Below are positions 46,716 to 56,116 of a stretch of DNA of 64,000 nt, in pieces. The notes under the pieces were generated by a model. The model had not been told where the DNA came from and ran no database searches. It saw nothing but the letters and a program-made list of their open reading frames with translations. The translations under genes and the position numbers were made by a program. The DNA comes from JACKBK01 sp963707275 (GTDB lineage: Bacteria; Chloroflexota; Anaerolineae; JAAEKA01): positions 248,001 to 312,000 of the forward strand of contig CAVPPH010000003.1 in NCBI GenBank assembly GCA_963707275.1, in the 5' to 3' direction. Each line of letters opens with the position of its first letter. The first letter of the stretch is position 1.

Positions 46716-47764
46716 ATGCCATCCAAGAAACCGCTGCCCGCCCGAGAAGTTCGCCTGCGTCACCAGGGCAAGATGCTCGACGAGATCATGCGCCACAAGC
46801 GCGAGGAAGTGCCCAAAGCGCATGGCGATTGTCTCCTTCACCGGCCTGCGCGCGCTGGCAGAGACCGTGCCCGACCGCTGGACTTCGCCGCGGCGCTGCG
46901 CCAACCGGGCGTCAGCCTGATCGCGGAGGTCAAGAAGGCCAGCCCCAGCCGCGGCCTGCTTTGCCGCGACTTCGACCCGGCGATGTTGGCCAGCACCTAT
47001 GCCCGCGGCGGCGCGGCAGCCATTTCCGTGCTGACCGATGCGCGCTTCTTTCCAGGGCCAGCTCGAATATCTGACGACAGTCAAGGAGACGTTTGCAGAG
47101 AAAGGGAGAGAGGGAGAAGGGGAAGAAGGGGAGACAATCACCCGCTCACACTCTCTCCCCCTCACCCACTCCTCCCGTCCTTCGCAAGGATTTCATCTAC
47201 GACCCGTATCAGATCGTGGAGGCGCGGGTGGCCGGGGCCGATGCGCTGCTGCTGATCGTGGCTGTGCTGGGCGACAACGAGCTGCGCAGCCTGCTGGCCG
47301 AGACGCGCCGGTACGGCATGGAGGCGCTGGTGGAGGTGCACGACGAGGCCGAGGTCGAGCGGGCGTTAGCAGCCGGCGCGCAGGTAATCGGCGTCAACAA
47401 CCGCGACCTGCGCACCTTCGACGTCGATCTTGCCACCACCGAGCGACTGCGTCCCCTGATCCCGGCCGACCGCGTGCTGGTCAGCGAAAGCGGCATCCAC
47501 GGCCCGGACGACGTGCGCCGACTGGCGGCCATGGGCGTCGACGCGATGCTGGTGGGCGAGAGTCTGGTGACAGCCAGACCGGAGGATCGACAGGGCAAGG
47601 TGCGCGAGCTTGTGCGCGGGCAGGGCAAATATTGTTTAACGATCACGGATAATGGGCAACGAGCGAGTATCGGACGTGACCCGGTAATACGAAATCGTTG
47701 TCCTCCACAAATCCCAGCCAATTCGGAGAAGACAGTGCGCCGCTCGGCAAGCGAATCCCTCTGA
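46716..47764 (+). CDS. trpC: Indole-3-glycerol phosphate synthase with internal repeat insertion
   Basis: This closes the indole ring. The start MPSKKPLPAREVRLRHQGKM leads to MLDEIMRHKREEVPKAH, then a break near 46820. LIAEVKKASPSRGLLCRDFD (catalytic Lys) and YARGGAAAISVLTDARFF are clear. After a break near 47053, QGQLEYLTTVKETF stops at a 75-85-bp purine/pyrimidine-rich insertion (about 47093-47178). The enzyme resumes in another frame with PVLRKDFIYDPYQIVEARVA and ADALLLIVAVLGDNELR. GVNNRDLRTFDVDL and LVSESGIHGPDDVRRLAAMG finish the barrel. About 40 extra C-terminal codons read into non-family sequence. Whether the gene is functional depends on the insertion. Confidence 0.85.
47093..47178. 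repeat. GAGAAAGGG / CTCTCCCCC repeat inserted within trpC
   Basis: GAGAAAGGGAGAGAGGGAGA and GGGGAAGAAGGGGAGA on the left face CACTCTCTCCCCCTCACCC on the right. It lies exactly between KETF and PVLRKDF of trpC, where the family has a short loop, and it is not a multiple of three relative to the flanks. Similar GGGTGAAAGAGGGAGAGAGG is at about 13336. Confidence 0.7.
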
Positions 47765-48030
47765 CACCGACCGGAGACATTGCACCACAAAGCCTCGACA
47801 ACACAGCCACCGCCTGCAATGGTCAGGTGTGAAAGCGTGAGCCACTGGTTAACGGGAAACGGTTAATGAGCAAAGTTACTGACGTCAACCATTAACCATT
47901 AGCCGTTGACCATCAATCGTTTCTGCTTCCCAATGCCCGCATCGTCGGCTATAATGACGGCATACCAATCAACCATTTAGATGCGATTCCCCTGAGTTCC
48001 CATGAGTTCCCACAGATCCCCTCCTACCAC

Positions 48031-49443
48031 ATGACACCCGACGAGTTCCGCCGTCACGGACGGGCGGTCGTCGATTGGATCGCCGATTACTACGAGCGCA
48101 TCGAGTCGTACCCGGTGCTGTCGCAGGTGCAGCCGGGCGAGATCCGCGCCGGCTTGCCGGCGGAAGCGCCGCACAGCGGCGAGTCGTTCGACGCGATGCT
48201 GGCCGACATCGAGCCGCTGATCATGCCCGGCATCACCCACTGGCAGTCGCCCAATTTCTTCGCCTTTTTCCCGGCCAACACCTCCTTTCCTGCCATGCTG
48301 GGCGACATGCTCTCGTCGGGGCTGGGCGTGCAGGGCATGTTGTGGGCCACCAGCCCGGCCTGCACCGAACTGGAGACGCACGTGCTGGACTGGCTGGTGG
48401 ACATGCTGGGGTTGCCGGAGAAGTTCAAGTCAACCAGCAGCGGCGGCGGGGTGATCCAGGACACGGCCAGCAGTGCGGTGTTGGCGCCCTGCTGGCGGGA
48501 CGTGAGCGGGCGACCGGCTATCAGAGCAACGCGACCGGCGGCGACGGCAAGTTGGTGGCCTACACCTCCAGCCAGGCGCACTCGTCGGTCGAAAAGGCGA
48601 TGATGATCGCCGGGCTGGGCAGCGACAACCTGCGGCTGATCGAGGTCGACGAGCTTCGTACGCGATGAAGCCGGAAGCGCTGGCGCGGCAGATCGAAGCG
48701 GATCGTGCAGCCGGGCTGATCCCCTGCTTCGTCTGCGCGACGGTCGGCACCACCTCGTCCAACGCGATGGACCCGGTGCGGGCGATCGGCGAGATCTGCC
48801 GGGCGCAGGGTGTCTGGCTGCACGTCGATGCGGCGATGAGCGGCACGGCCGCGCTCTGCCCGGAGTTCCGCTGGATCCAGGATGGGCGTGGAACTGGCCG
48901 ACAGCTACTCCTTCAATCCGCACAAGTGGATGTTCACCAACTTCGACTGCGACTGCTTCTGGGTCGCCGACCGGGCCGCGCTGATCAAGACGCTGAGCAT
49001 CCTGCCGGAGTACCTGCAAGAACCAGGCCACCGAGTCGGGCGCGGTGTTCGACTACCGCGACTGGCACGTGCAGCTTGGCCGGCGCTTCCGCTCGCTCAA
49101 GCTGTGGTTCGTCATCCGCCACTACGGCGTCGAGGGCTTGCAGCATCACGTCCGCCGGCACGTCGAGCTGGCGCAGGAGTTCGCCGGCTGGGTCGAGGCC
49201 GACCCGCGCTTCGAGCTGGCCGCGCCCGCGCCGCTGAATCTGGTCTGTTTTCGCCACCACGGCGGCGATGAAGCCAATCGCGCGCTGCTGGCACAACTGA
49301 ACAGCAGCGGCGATCTCTACCTGACGCACACCGTGTTGTCGGGCCGCTACACGTTGCGGCTCTGCGTCGGCCAGACGTGGACCGAAGCCGAGCACGTCCA
49401 GCGCGCCTGGCAGCGCATCCAGGAAGCGGCCGCCGCCTTGTAA
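48031..49443 (+). CDS. Aromatic-L-amino-acid decarboxylase-type PLP enzyme, four frame breaks
   Basis: This is a group II decarboxylase of the DDC/TDC family that would turn tryptophan, tyrosine or a relative into an amine. The start MTPDEFRRHGRAVVDWIADY is typical. Next come PVLSQVQPGEIRAGLPAEAP, GITHWQSPNFFAFFPANTSF, SPACTELETHVLDWLVDMLG and TSSGGGVIQDTASSA. The catalytic lysine lies in DSYSFNPHKWMFTNFDCDCF. Frame breaks near 48485, 48655, 48885 and 49025 are single-base. The repaired length is about 470 residues. Between trpC and trpF the most natural substrate is tryptophan, giving tryptamine, but the sequence alone does not prove that. Confidence 0.87.
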
Positions 49444-49444
49444 G

Positions 49445-49503
49445 ACGATTTTCCAAATCGTCCGCTGGCCTTGCGAGTGCGGAGAGACGATTTGGAAAAT
49501 CGT
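49445..49503. repeat. Perfect 17-bp inverted repeat
   Basis: ACGATTTTCCAAATCGT (49445-49461) is the exact reverse complement of 49487-49503. It sits one base after the decarboxylase stop and before trpF. Confidence 0.85.
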
Positions 49504-49539
49504 TCTACGACAAACCAGAGCATGGGTTCATTGGAAAGT

Positions 49540-50205
49540 ATGACCAGCACGCCGGCTGGCAACATCAGGATCAAGATCTGCGGCCTGACCAACCTGGAGG
49601 ACGCACAGGTGGCGGTGGACGCGGGCGCTGATCTGCTGGGCTTCATCTTCTACGAGAAGTCGCCCCGCTACGTCGATCCACGAACAGTAGCGGACATTGT
49701 GAGCGCTATTAGGCATGTTGCCAACGCGCCGCTTTGCGTCGGCGTGTTCGTCAACGCCGGGCCGGAGCAGATCGCGGAGACGCTGGCGCGCTGCGGGCTG
49801 GATCTGGCCCAGTTGCACGGCGAGGAAGACCCGGCAACCCTGGCGGCGCTGGCCGGTCGAGGGTTCAAAGCATTGCGGCCGCGCACAGCCTCCGAAGCTG
49901 AGGACGCCGCAGTCCGCTTCGCGCCATACAGCCCGCCCGCCGGCCCTGACATTCTGCTGGACGCCTGGCATCCTTCGTTGCGCGGCGGCAGCGGTGAAAC
50001 CGGCGACTGGCAACTGGCCGCTGGGCTGGCCGGCCAGTACCGCGTGCTGCTGGCCGGCGGATTGACACCTGGCAACGTGGCCGACGCCATCCGCCAGGTG
50101 GCTCCCTGGGGCGTCGATGTCGCCAGCGGCGTCGAGGCTGCACCCGGCCGCAAGGACCACGATCGTGTGCGCCAGTTCGTGAGGACTGTAGTCAGTTGTC
50201 AGTGA
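49540..50205 (+). CDS. trpF: Phosphoribosylanthranilate isomerase, repeat-derived stop
   Basis: This carries out the Amadori rearrangement step. The frame is intact at 221 residues from MTSTPAGNIR (TTGGAAAG ahead of the ATG at 49540; an ATG at 49522 is possible). Motifs are IRIKICGLTNLEDAQVAVDA (catalytic Cys), GADLLGFIFYEKSPRYVDPR, VGVFVNAGPEQIAETLARCG, LDLAQLHGEEDPATLAALAG and LLAGGLTPGNVADAIRQVAP with WGVDVASGVEAAPGRKDHDR. The last residues, VVSCQ and TGA, are read from an AGTCAGTTGTCAGTGA repeat. The active-site Cys and Asp are present. Confidence 0.93.
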   Translation: MTSTPAGNIRIKICGLTNLEDAQVAVDAGADLLGFIFYEKSPRYVDPRTVADIVSAIRHVANAPLCVGVFVNAGPEQIAETLARCGLDLAQLHGEEDPATLAALAGRGFKALRPRTASEAEDAAVRFAPYSPPAGPDILLDAWHPSLRGGSGETGDWQLAAGLAGQYRVLLAGGLTPGNVADAIRQVAPWGVDVASGVEAAPGRKDHDRVRQFVRTVVSCQ

Positions 50206-50352
50206 TCAGTGGATCAGGTAGTCAGTAGCCAGTTGTCAGTGAACAGCATCCTAACGCAGTTCAATCGCCATTGAGGCAACGGCCACTTATACGATGTTTC
50301 CGGTCACTGTTTACCGATAACTGATTACTGGTGACTGATCACTGTTCACTGG
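50190..50352. repeat. AGT-rich heptamer-type repeat (family H), long copy
   Basis: AGTCAGTTGTCAGTGATCAGT and related units begin inside the last codons of trpF and continue past 50240. The reverse-complement form (TCACTGTTTACCG, CTGATTACTGGTGACTG) follows after a unique centre (50247-50300). Confidence 0.75.
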
Positions 50353-50385
50353 CCACCCGGCCACTGACAGAAGCGAGGCAAACCA

Positions 50386-51021
50386 ATGCGCGTTGGACTG
50401 ATCAGCGATACGCATTTTCCCACCGTGGCAACCCGTCTGCACCCGGCCATCTTCCAGGTGTTCCAGGGCGTTGACCTGATTCTGCACGCGGGCGATCTGA
50501 CCGGGCCCGATGTGATCGCGCTGGCTGGAACAGATCGCTCCGGTGATCGCTGTACGCGGCGATCAGGATCGTGGGTCTCGACCATCTGCCCGAGCAGCAG
50601 GTGCTCGAGCTGGCCGGCAAACGGATCGGTCTGGTGCATGGCAACCGGCCGCGCTGGCTGGAATGGCCCGGCTTCACCTGGAACATGTTCTTTGGCCAGC
50701 GCTGGTTCCTGGCGCCCCGCTTCTACGTCAACGTGTTGCAGCGATTCGCCGGCGAGAACGGTGGATTGCATCGTCTGCGGCCACCTGCATCGGCCCTTTA
50801 TCGGCGACGTCGATGGCATGCTGATGATCAATCCCGGCAGCGCATACATCAACATCCTCGACCGGCGCACCCAACCCGGACAGTACGTGTCGGTGGGAAT
50901 GCTGGAAATCAACGGCGGCAGCCTGCAGGCGTCCATCGTGCCGCTACCAGAACGCTGGCAGGAGTTGCAGCGGGAGTGGTTTGGCGAATGTTATGAGCGT
51001 GAAAGTGAAACGGGCGCGTGA
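50386..51021 (+). CDS. YfcE/MJ0936-type metallophosphoesterase, two frame breaks
   Basis: This is a small calcineurin-fold phosphodiesterase of about 212 residues. MRVGLISDTHFP gives the first metal motif (DxH), VDLILHAGDLTGPDVIAL the GDL motif, VIAVRGDQD a GDxD-like variant of GNCD, and the end has CIVCGHLHRPF (GHxH) with MLMINPGSAYINILDRR. Frame breaks are near 50525-50565 and 50760. The GTG/TGA overlap with the next gene suggests coupling. Substrate unknown. Confidence 0.83.
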   Translation: MRVGLISDTHFPTVATRLHPAIFQVFQGVDLILHAGDLTGPDVIALAGTDRSGDRCTRRSGSWVSTICPSSRCSSWPANGSVWCMATGRAGWNGPASPGTCSLASAGSWRPASTSTCCSDSPARTVDCIVCGHLHRPFIGDVDGMLMINPGSAYINILDRRTQPGQYVSVGMLEINGGSLQASIVPLPERWQELQREWFGECYERESETGA

Positions 51022-51047
51022 TTGAGGAAGTGCGAGGGAACGAGCGT

Positions 51048-52158
51048 ATGACTTATCCTATAAACGACGACAAGCCGCTGGGGGAAAGTCTGGGCTGGCA
51101 GCGGCATCGCCACCAGCCGGCCCTACGAGAGCCACTGGCACAATCTGCGGCAGGACCGGTCGTGCTGCCGGCCGGCCAGGAGATCACCTTTACCTACCAG
51201 GAGCATCCCGGGCTTCGTCACCGTGGTGCCGGTGACCGACGACGGCCAGGTCATTCTGATCCGCAGCTACCGCTACACCGTGGACGACTGGTGCTGGGAG
51301 CTGCCGGCCGGCGGGTTGGGCGACAAGCCGGGCGTGCCGCCATGGACCAGGTCGCGCGCCAGGAGCTGGCCGAGGAGGCCGGCGCTGAGTGCCGCTCACT
51401 GAACATGATTGGCTGGTTTTACGTCGATGAACGGCACCAGCCGACGCCCGCTGCACGGTTTTCTGGCCAGGGAAGCACGTGATCAACGGCGCGACCGACC
51501 TGGAAGCAACCGAGCTCAGCGAGGTGCATCTGGTGCCGATGCGCGCAGGCGATGCAGATGGCGCGCGACGGGCGGATGAGCGACGGCGACAGCGCGCTGG
51601 CCCTGTTGCGCTGCGAGCCGATGCTGCTGGGCAAGCAACACGGCCTCGAGGTAGTGGCCTACGACCCGACCTGGCCGCTGCTGTTCGAGGCTGAGGCGGC
51701 GCGGCTGGCTGTTATCTTTGGCGAGCAACTGGCCGCGATCCACCACATGGGCAGCACGTCGGTGCCCGGCATCTGGGCGAAACCGGTGATCGACATCATG
51801 CTGATCGTGTACGACATCGAGACCGTTGACAGCCTGAACGACACGATGCTGCGCGCTGGGCTACGTGCCCGAAAGGCGAGTACGGCATTGCCGGCCGGCG
51901 CTTTTTCAACCTTTGCGACGGCGAGCGGCGCATGTTCAACGTGCATGTCTACCAAGTTGACAATCCGGAGATCGCCAATCATCTGGATTTCGTCGAATAC
52001 CTGCGAGCGCATCCTGACGAAGCGGCGGCCTACGGCGCGCTCGAAGCGCGAGCTGGTGCTGCGCTACCTGACAAAATCGACAGCTATACGGACGGCAAGA
52101 CCGACTTCATCGTTGCAGTCCGTGACCTCGCCCAACAAGCGAAAGAGGCTCCGTTGAA

Positions 52159-52162
<4 letters not shown>
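51048..52162 (+). CDS. NUDIX hydrolase fused to a GrpB/UPF0157 nucleotidyltransferase-like domain, many frame breaks
   Basis: The N-terminal half is an ADP-ribose pyrophosphatase-like NUDIX: VVPVTDDGQVILIRSYRYTV, then WCWELPAGG, and the NUDIX box tail AMDQVARQELAEEAGAECRS. ATELSEVHLVPMRAG and SDGDSALALLRCEPMLL follow. From about 51640 the same open frame continues into a GrpB domain: VVAYDPTWPLLFEAEAARLA, then AAIHHMGSTSVPGIWAKPVI and DIMLIVYD. MFNVHVYQVDNPEIANHLDF and YTDGKTDFIVAVRDLAQQAK complete it. No stop separates the two. At least six frame changes occur elsewhere (51095-51545 and 51865-52075). A GTG at 51018 overlapping the previous stop is an alternative start. The end overlaps trpB by ATGA. 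Confidence 0.75.
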
Positions 52163-53395
<1,233 letters not shown>

Positions 53396-53400
53396 TGGGT

Positions 53401-53429
53401 TTGGCGGGTTTCGCGGTACCAACTATAAT
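53401..53429 (+). promoter_or_regulatory. Promoter after trpB
   Basis: TTGGCG (53401-53406), 17 bases, TATAAT (53424-53429), 35 bases before the ATG at 53464. Confidence 0.6.
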
Positions 53430-53463
53430 TCAACCAGGTTGAGGATAAGGAGTTGAGTGAACC

Positions 53464-53871
53464 ATGCCGAAAGTACACGTATCTTCCCAAATAGAACTAG
53501 ATCTCGATGCAGTGTTGCAGGGAATTGCCCAACTACAGACGCGTGACCTGGAACGTTTTGCTGATGAAATAATGACACTGCGTGCCGCGCGCCGCGCACC
53601 GAGGCTGCCCAGGAATGAAGCAGACCTGCTTCAGAAGATCAATAGCGGTGTGTCACCATCAGTCCGCCGTCGGCACGCGGAACTCAACGCCAAAGTACTC
53701 GAGGAGAGTATTACTTCGGAGGAATTGCAGGAATTCCTGGGGATAACGGATCAGATCGAAGCAGCCGATGCCGAACGCTTGTTGAACCTGGTTGCCCTGG
53801 CACAATTGCGCAACATCTCAGTAGATATCTTGATGGATCAACTCGGCATTCGGCGGATTCATCATGCCTAG
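53464..53871 (+). CDS. Conserved helical protein, HNH-associated type
   Basis: This is a 135-residue all-helical protein: MPKVHVSSQIELDLDAVLQG, IAQLQTRDLERFADEIMTLR, PSVRRRHAELNAKVLEESIT and LLNLVALAQLRNISVDILMD. In cyanobacteria and Chloroflexota a similar protein often precedes an HNH nuclease gene, as happens in this window at 60018-60425. Here its partner at 53864 overlaps its stop by eight bases and has no HNH core. An antitoxin-like or assembly role is possible but not shown. Confidence 0.65.
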   Translation: MPKVHVSSQIELDLDAVLQGIAQLQTRDLERFADEIMTLRAARRAPRLPRNEADLLQKINSGVSPSVRRRHAELNAKVLEESITSEELQEFLGITDQIEAADAERLLNLVALAQLRNISVDILMDQLGIRRIHHA

Positions 53872-54133
53872 CAGTCACGATTCCGCGGCCGTCCAATTCG
53901 ACGGACAACCAGACGAGTACTTCTCTGCAGCAGATCAACAGCGGCTTGCCGACTTGATGGATCTTTGGCGGTCGTCTCGCGATCAGGGAAAGATTTTGCC
54001 ACAACCCCTTCAACGTGAGCTGGATGCGTTGGCCGAGGCAGAATTCGCGCGCCAGCGCCGTACGCACGCAGGCAATACTAGACTCTCTTTTGCCAAATGG
54101 CGATACGGAAGCATGGCATGGCAAGTGATCTGA
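53864..54133 (+). CDS. Hypothetical protein, 89 residues
   Basis: It begins MPSSHDSAAVQFDGQPDEYF and contains a charged helical stretch (QQRLADLMDLWRSSRDQGKI, LPQPLQRELDALAEAEFARQ) resembling the C-terminal tails that follow HNH or related small proteins. No catalytic motif is visible. It overlaps both neighbours (53864-53871 and 54118-54133), so it is part of one transcript. Confidence 0.5.
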   Translation: MPSSHDSAAVQFDGQPDEYFSAADQQRLADLMDLWRSSRDQGKILPQPLQRELDALAEAEFARQRRTHAGNTRLSFAKWRYGSMAWQVI

Positions 54134-55165
54134 TATTCCCTACAGGATACGCGGCACTACTCGAACAACTCAAGCTACGCATTCGCTCGGCGCGGTTGAA
54201 AGCCGCGTTGGAAGTGAATCGCGACCTCATTCAACTCTATTGGGAGATCGGACAGTCCATTCTTGAGCGACAGCAGCACGAGGGCTGGGGATCCAAAGTC
54301 ATCGAGCGGCTGGCGGCAGACCTGCGCCATGAGTTCCCTGATATGAGAGGGCTCTCGCGAGCGAATCTCTTCTACATGCGCGCCTTTGCTGAAGCATATG
54401 GGGATGAGCAATTTGTCCAGCAGCTTGCTGGACAATTGCCCTGGTACCATAATGTGGTTATCTTTACCCGTCTAAAACTGCCTGAGTTGCGCGAATGGTA
54501 TATCCGCGCCTGCCTTGAACACGGCTGGAGCCGTGCAGTTCTGGAGGCGCAGATCGAAACCAACCTACATCAGCGGCAGGGGAAGGCCATCACGAACTTC
54601 GCGGCGGACACTGCCTGCACCGGCATCCGAGCTGGCTCAACAACTACTCAAAGACCCCTACAACTTCGACTTTCTTGCTCTGCACGATGAAGCCGTTGAG
54701 CGCGACCTGGAAAACGGCCTGTTGGACCATCTGCAGCGTTTTATGCTGGAGCTTGGCGCTGGCTTTGCGTTTGTGGGCAGCCAGTATCGGCTGGAGGTAG
54801 GTGGCGAGGAATTCTATATCGACCTTCTATTCTATCATCTCAAGCTGCGCTGCTATGTGGTTGTTGATCTGAAAATGGGCGCGTTCAAACCTGAATATGC
54901 GGGCAAACTCAATTTCTACTGTTCAGCGGTAGACGACCTGCTGGGCCACGCGCAGGACAACCTGACTATCGGTATTCTGTTGTGCAAGAGCAAGAACAAC
55001 GTCGTCGTCGAATACGCCTTGCGTGGCGTAGCCAAGCCGCTGGGTGTAGCCGAATATCGCCTGGCCCAAGCGCTTCCAGAGTACCTCAAAGGCAGTCTGC
55101 CGACTGTAGAACAACTGGAGACAGAATTGCAGGCGCTGGAACCAAGAAGGATGCGCAAAGAGTGA
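54118..55165 (+). CDS. DUF1016 (YhcG-like) PD-(D/E)xK nuclease, one frame break
   Basis: This is a two-domain protein of about 349 residues. The N-terminal DUF1016 part has GYAALLEQLKLRIRSARLKA, LEVNRDLIQLYWEIGQSILE and GWGSKVIERLAADLRHEFPD with GLSRANLFYMRAFAEAY. One base near 54598 breaks the frame before LPAPASELAQQLLKDPYNFD. The nuclease core is FYIDLLFYHLKLRCYVVVDL followed by K (D-x(n)-DLK) and EYAGKLNFYCSAVDDL. It ends GSLPTVEQLETELQALE then RRMRKE. The usual end of the family is near LPTVEQLE; the last residues may belong to a junction with the HigA fragment. Such proteins occur in defence islands and as restriction-modification associates. Confidence 0.84.
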
Positions 55166-55341
55166 TCAACGGCGCGCGCCCAGTCACATCGGAATTGGCG
55201 TTGCGTATTGGCCGCGCTCTTGGGCAATCGCCGCAGTACTGGCCCAACCTTCAGACGGCCTACGACCTGAAGACTGCTGAGGATGCAATGGGCCAAGAGT
55301 TGCTTGCCTTTACTGAACTCAAGATACCTGATCGTGACTAG
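55150..55341 (+). pseudogene. C-terminal remnant of a HigA-type antitoxin
   Basis: The frame reads KKDAQRVINGARPVTSELAL, then RIGRALGQSPQYWPNLQTAY and DLKTAEDAMG. This is the final helix-turn-helix and C-terminal part of HigA/VapI antitoxins (LINGxxxIxxExALRLxxALGxSPxxWLNLQxxYDL). The N-terminal 40 or so residues and the HigB toxin are missing, replaced by the DUF1016 gene end. This looks like a recombination scar. Confidence 0.7.
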
Positions 55342-56089
55342 CACCCCGATACTCTTCGATCACCTACCACCTGGTGTTGCAGAACGCCTAGGTTGGTACG
55401 TTTACCTTTATGTTGATCCACGGGACAACGAGCCGTTCTACATTGGGAAGGGCAAGGGGGATCGTGTTTTCGCCCACTTCGATGATCAAAAAGACTCGGA
55501 CAAAGTGCGCATCATCTCAGAGATTGAGACAGCCGGGATGAAACCTCGGCTCGACATCCTGGCACATGGCCTGAAAGAGGAGGAAACAGCCTTCCGCATT
55601 GAAGCCGCGGCCATCGATCTTTTGGGAATTGGTTTGCTTTCCAATGCTGTACGTGGCTGGAAGAGTCTTCAATTGGGACGAATGACCCTTGATCAACTCA
55701 TCGGGTACTACGCAGCAGAGCCCGTGTCCATCGATGATCCTGTACTATTGATTCGCGTCAACAAGCTCTATCGACACAACATGACGCCGCTGGAACTACA
55801 GGAGGCAACCCGAGGCATCTGGCGGGTTGGGCCGCGGAGAACCGGCGCAAAATATGCATTCGCGACTTTCGAGGGCGTCGTGCGCGAAGTCTACGAGATT
55901 CGAAAGTGGTATCCGGCCTGTACACTCCCATACGCCACACGCGATCTGTCACAGCGCAATACGACCGGCCGTTGGGAGTTCGACGGCTGCGTCGCGGCAG
56001 ACGATATCCGTGGCAAGTATCGGGGGCGTTCAGTTCAGCAGTATTTGAAGCGAGGCAATCAAAGCCCAACTTTCTACGTCAACTGTTGA
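55334..56089 (+). CDS. GIY-YIG nuclease-domain protein
   Basis: This is a 251-residue protein. Residues about 14-45 hold the GIY-YIG core as GWYVYLYVDPRDNEPFYIGK then GKGDRVFAHFDD (GIY degenerate to YVY, YIG intact). Next are the RIISEIETAGMKPRLDILAH strand and EEETAFRIEAAAIDLLGIGL with the metal glutamate. The C-terminal half is of the LEM-3-like/uncharacterised type (VGPRRTGAKYAFATFEGVVR, RWEFDGCVAADDIRGKYRGR). The GTG at 55334 overlaps the HigA stop. It lies in the nuclease-rich patch. Confidence 0.78.
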   Translation: MTSTPILFDHLPPGVAERLGWYVYLYVDPRDNEPFYIGKGKGDRVFAHFDDQKDSDKVRIISEIETAGMKPRLDILAHGLKEEETAFRIEAAAIDLLGIGLLSNAVRGWKSLQLGRMTLDQLIGYYAAEPVSIDDPVLLIRVNKLYRHNMTPLELQEATRGIWRVGPRRTGAKYAFATFEGVVREVYEIRKWYPACTLPYATRDLSQRNTTGRWEFDGCVAADDIRGKYRGRSVQQYLKRGNQSPTFYVNC

Positions 56090-56116
56090 CATTTCAAGCA
56101 AGGACAACACAACGTC

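Noticed and set aside
50190..50352. Regular short repeats considered as a CRISPR array
   Set aside because: Units are about seven bases, degenerate, partly inverted and without spacers of constant length; no cas genes.
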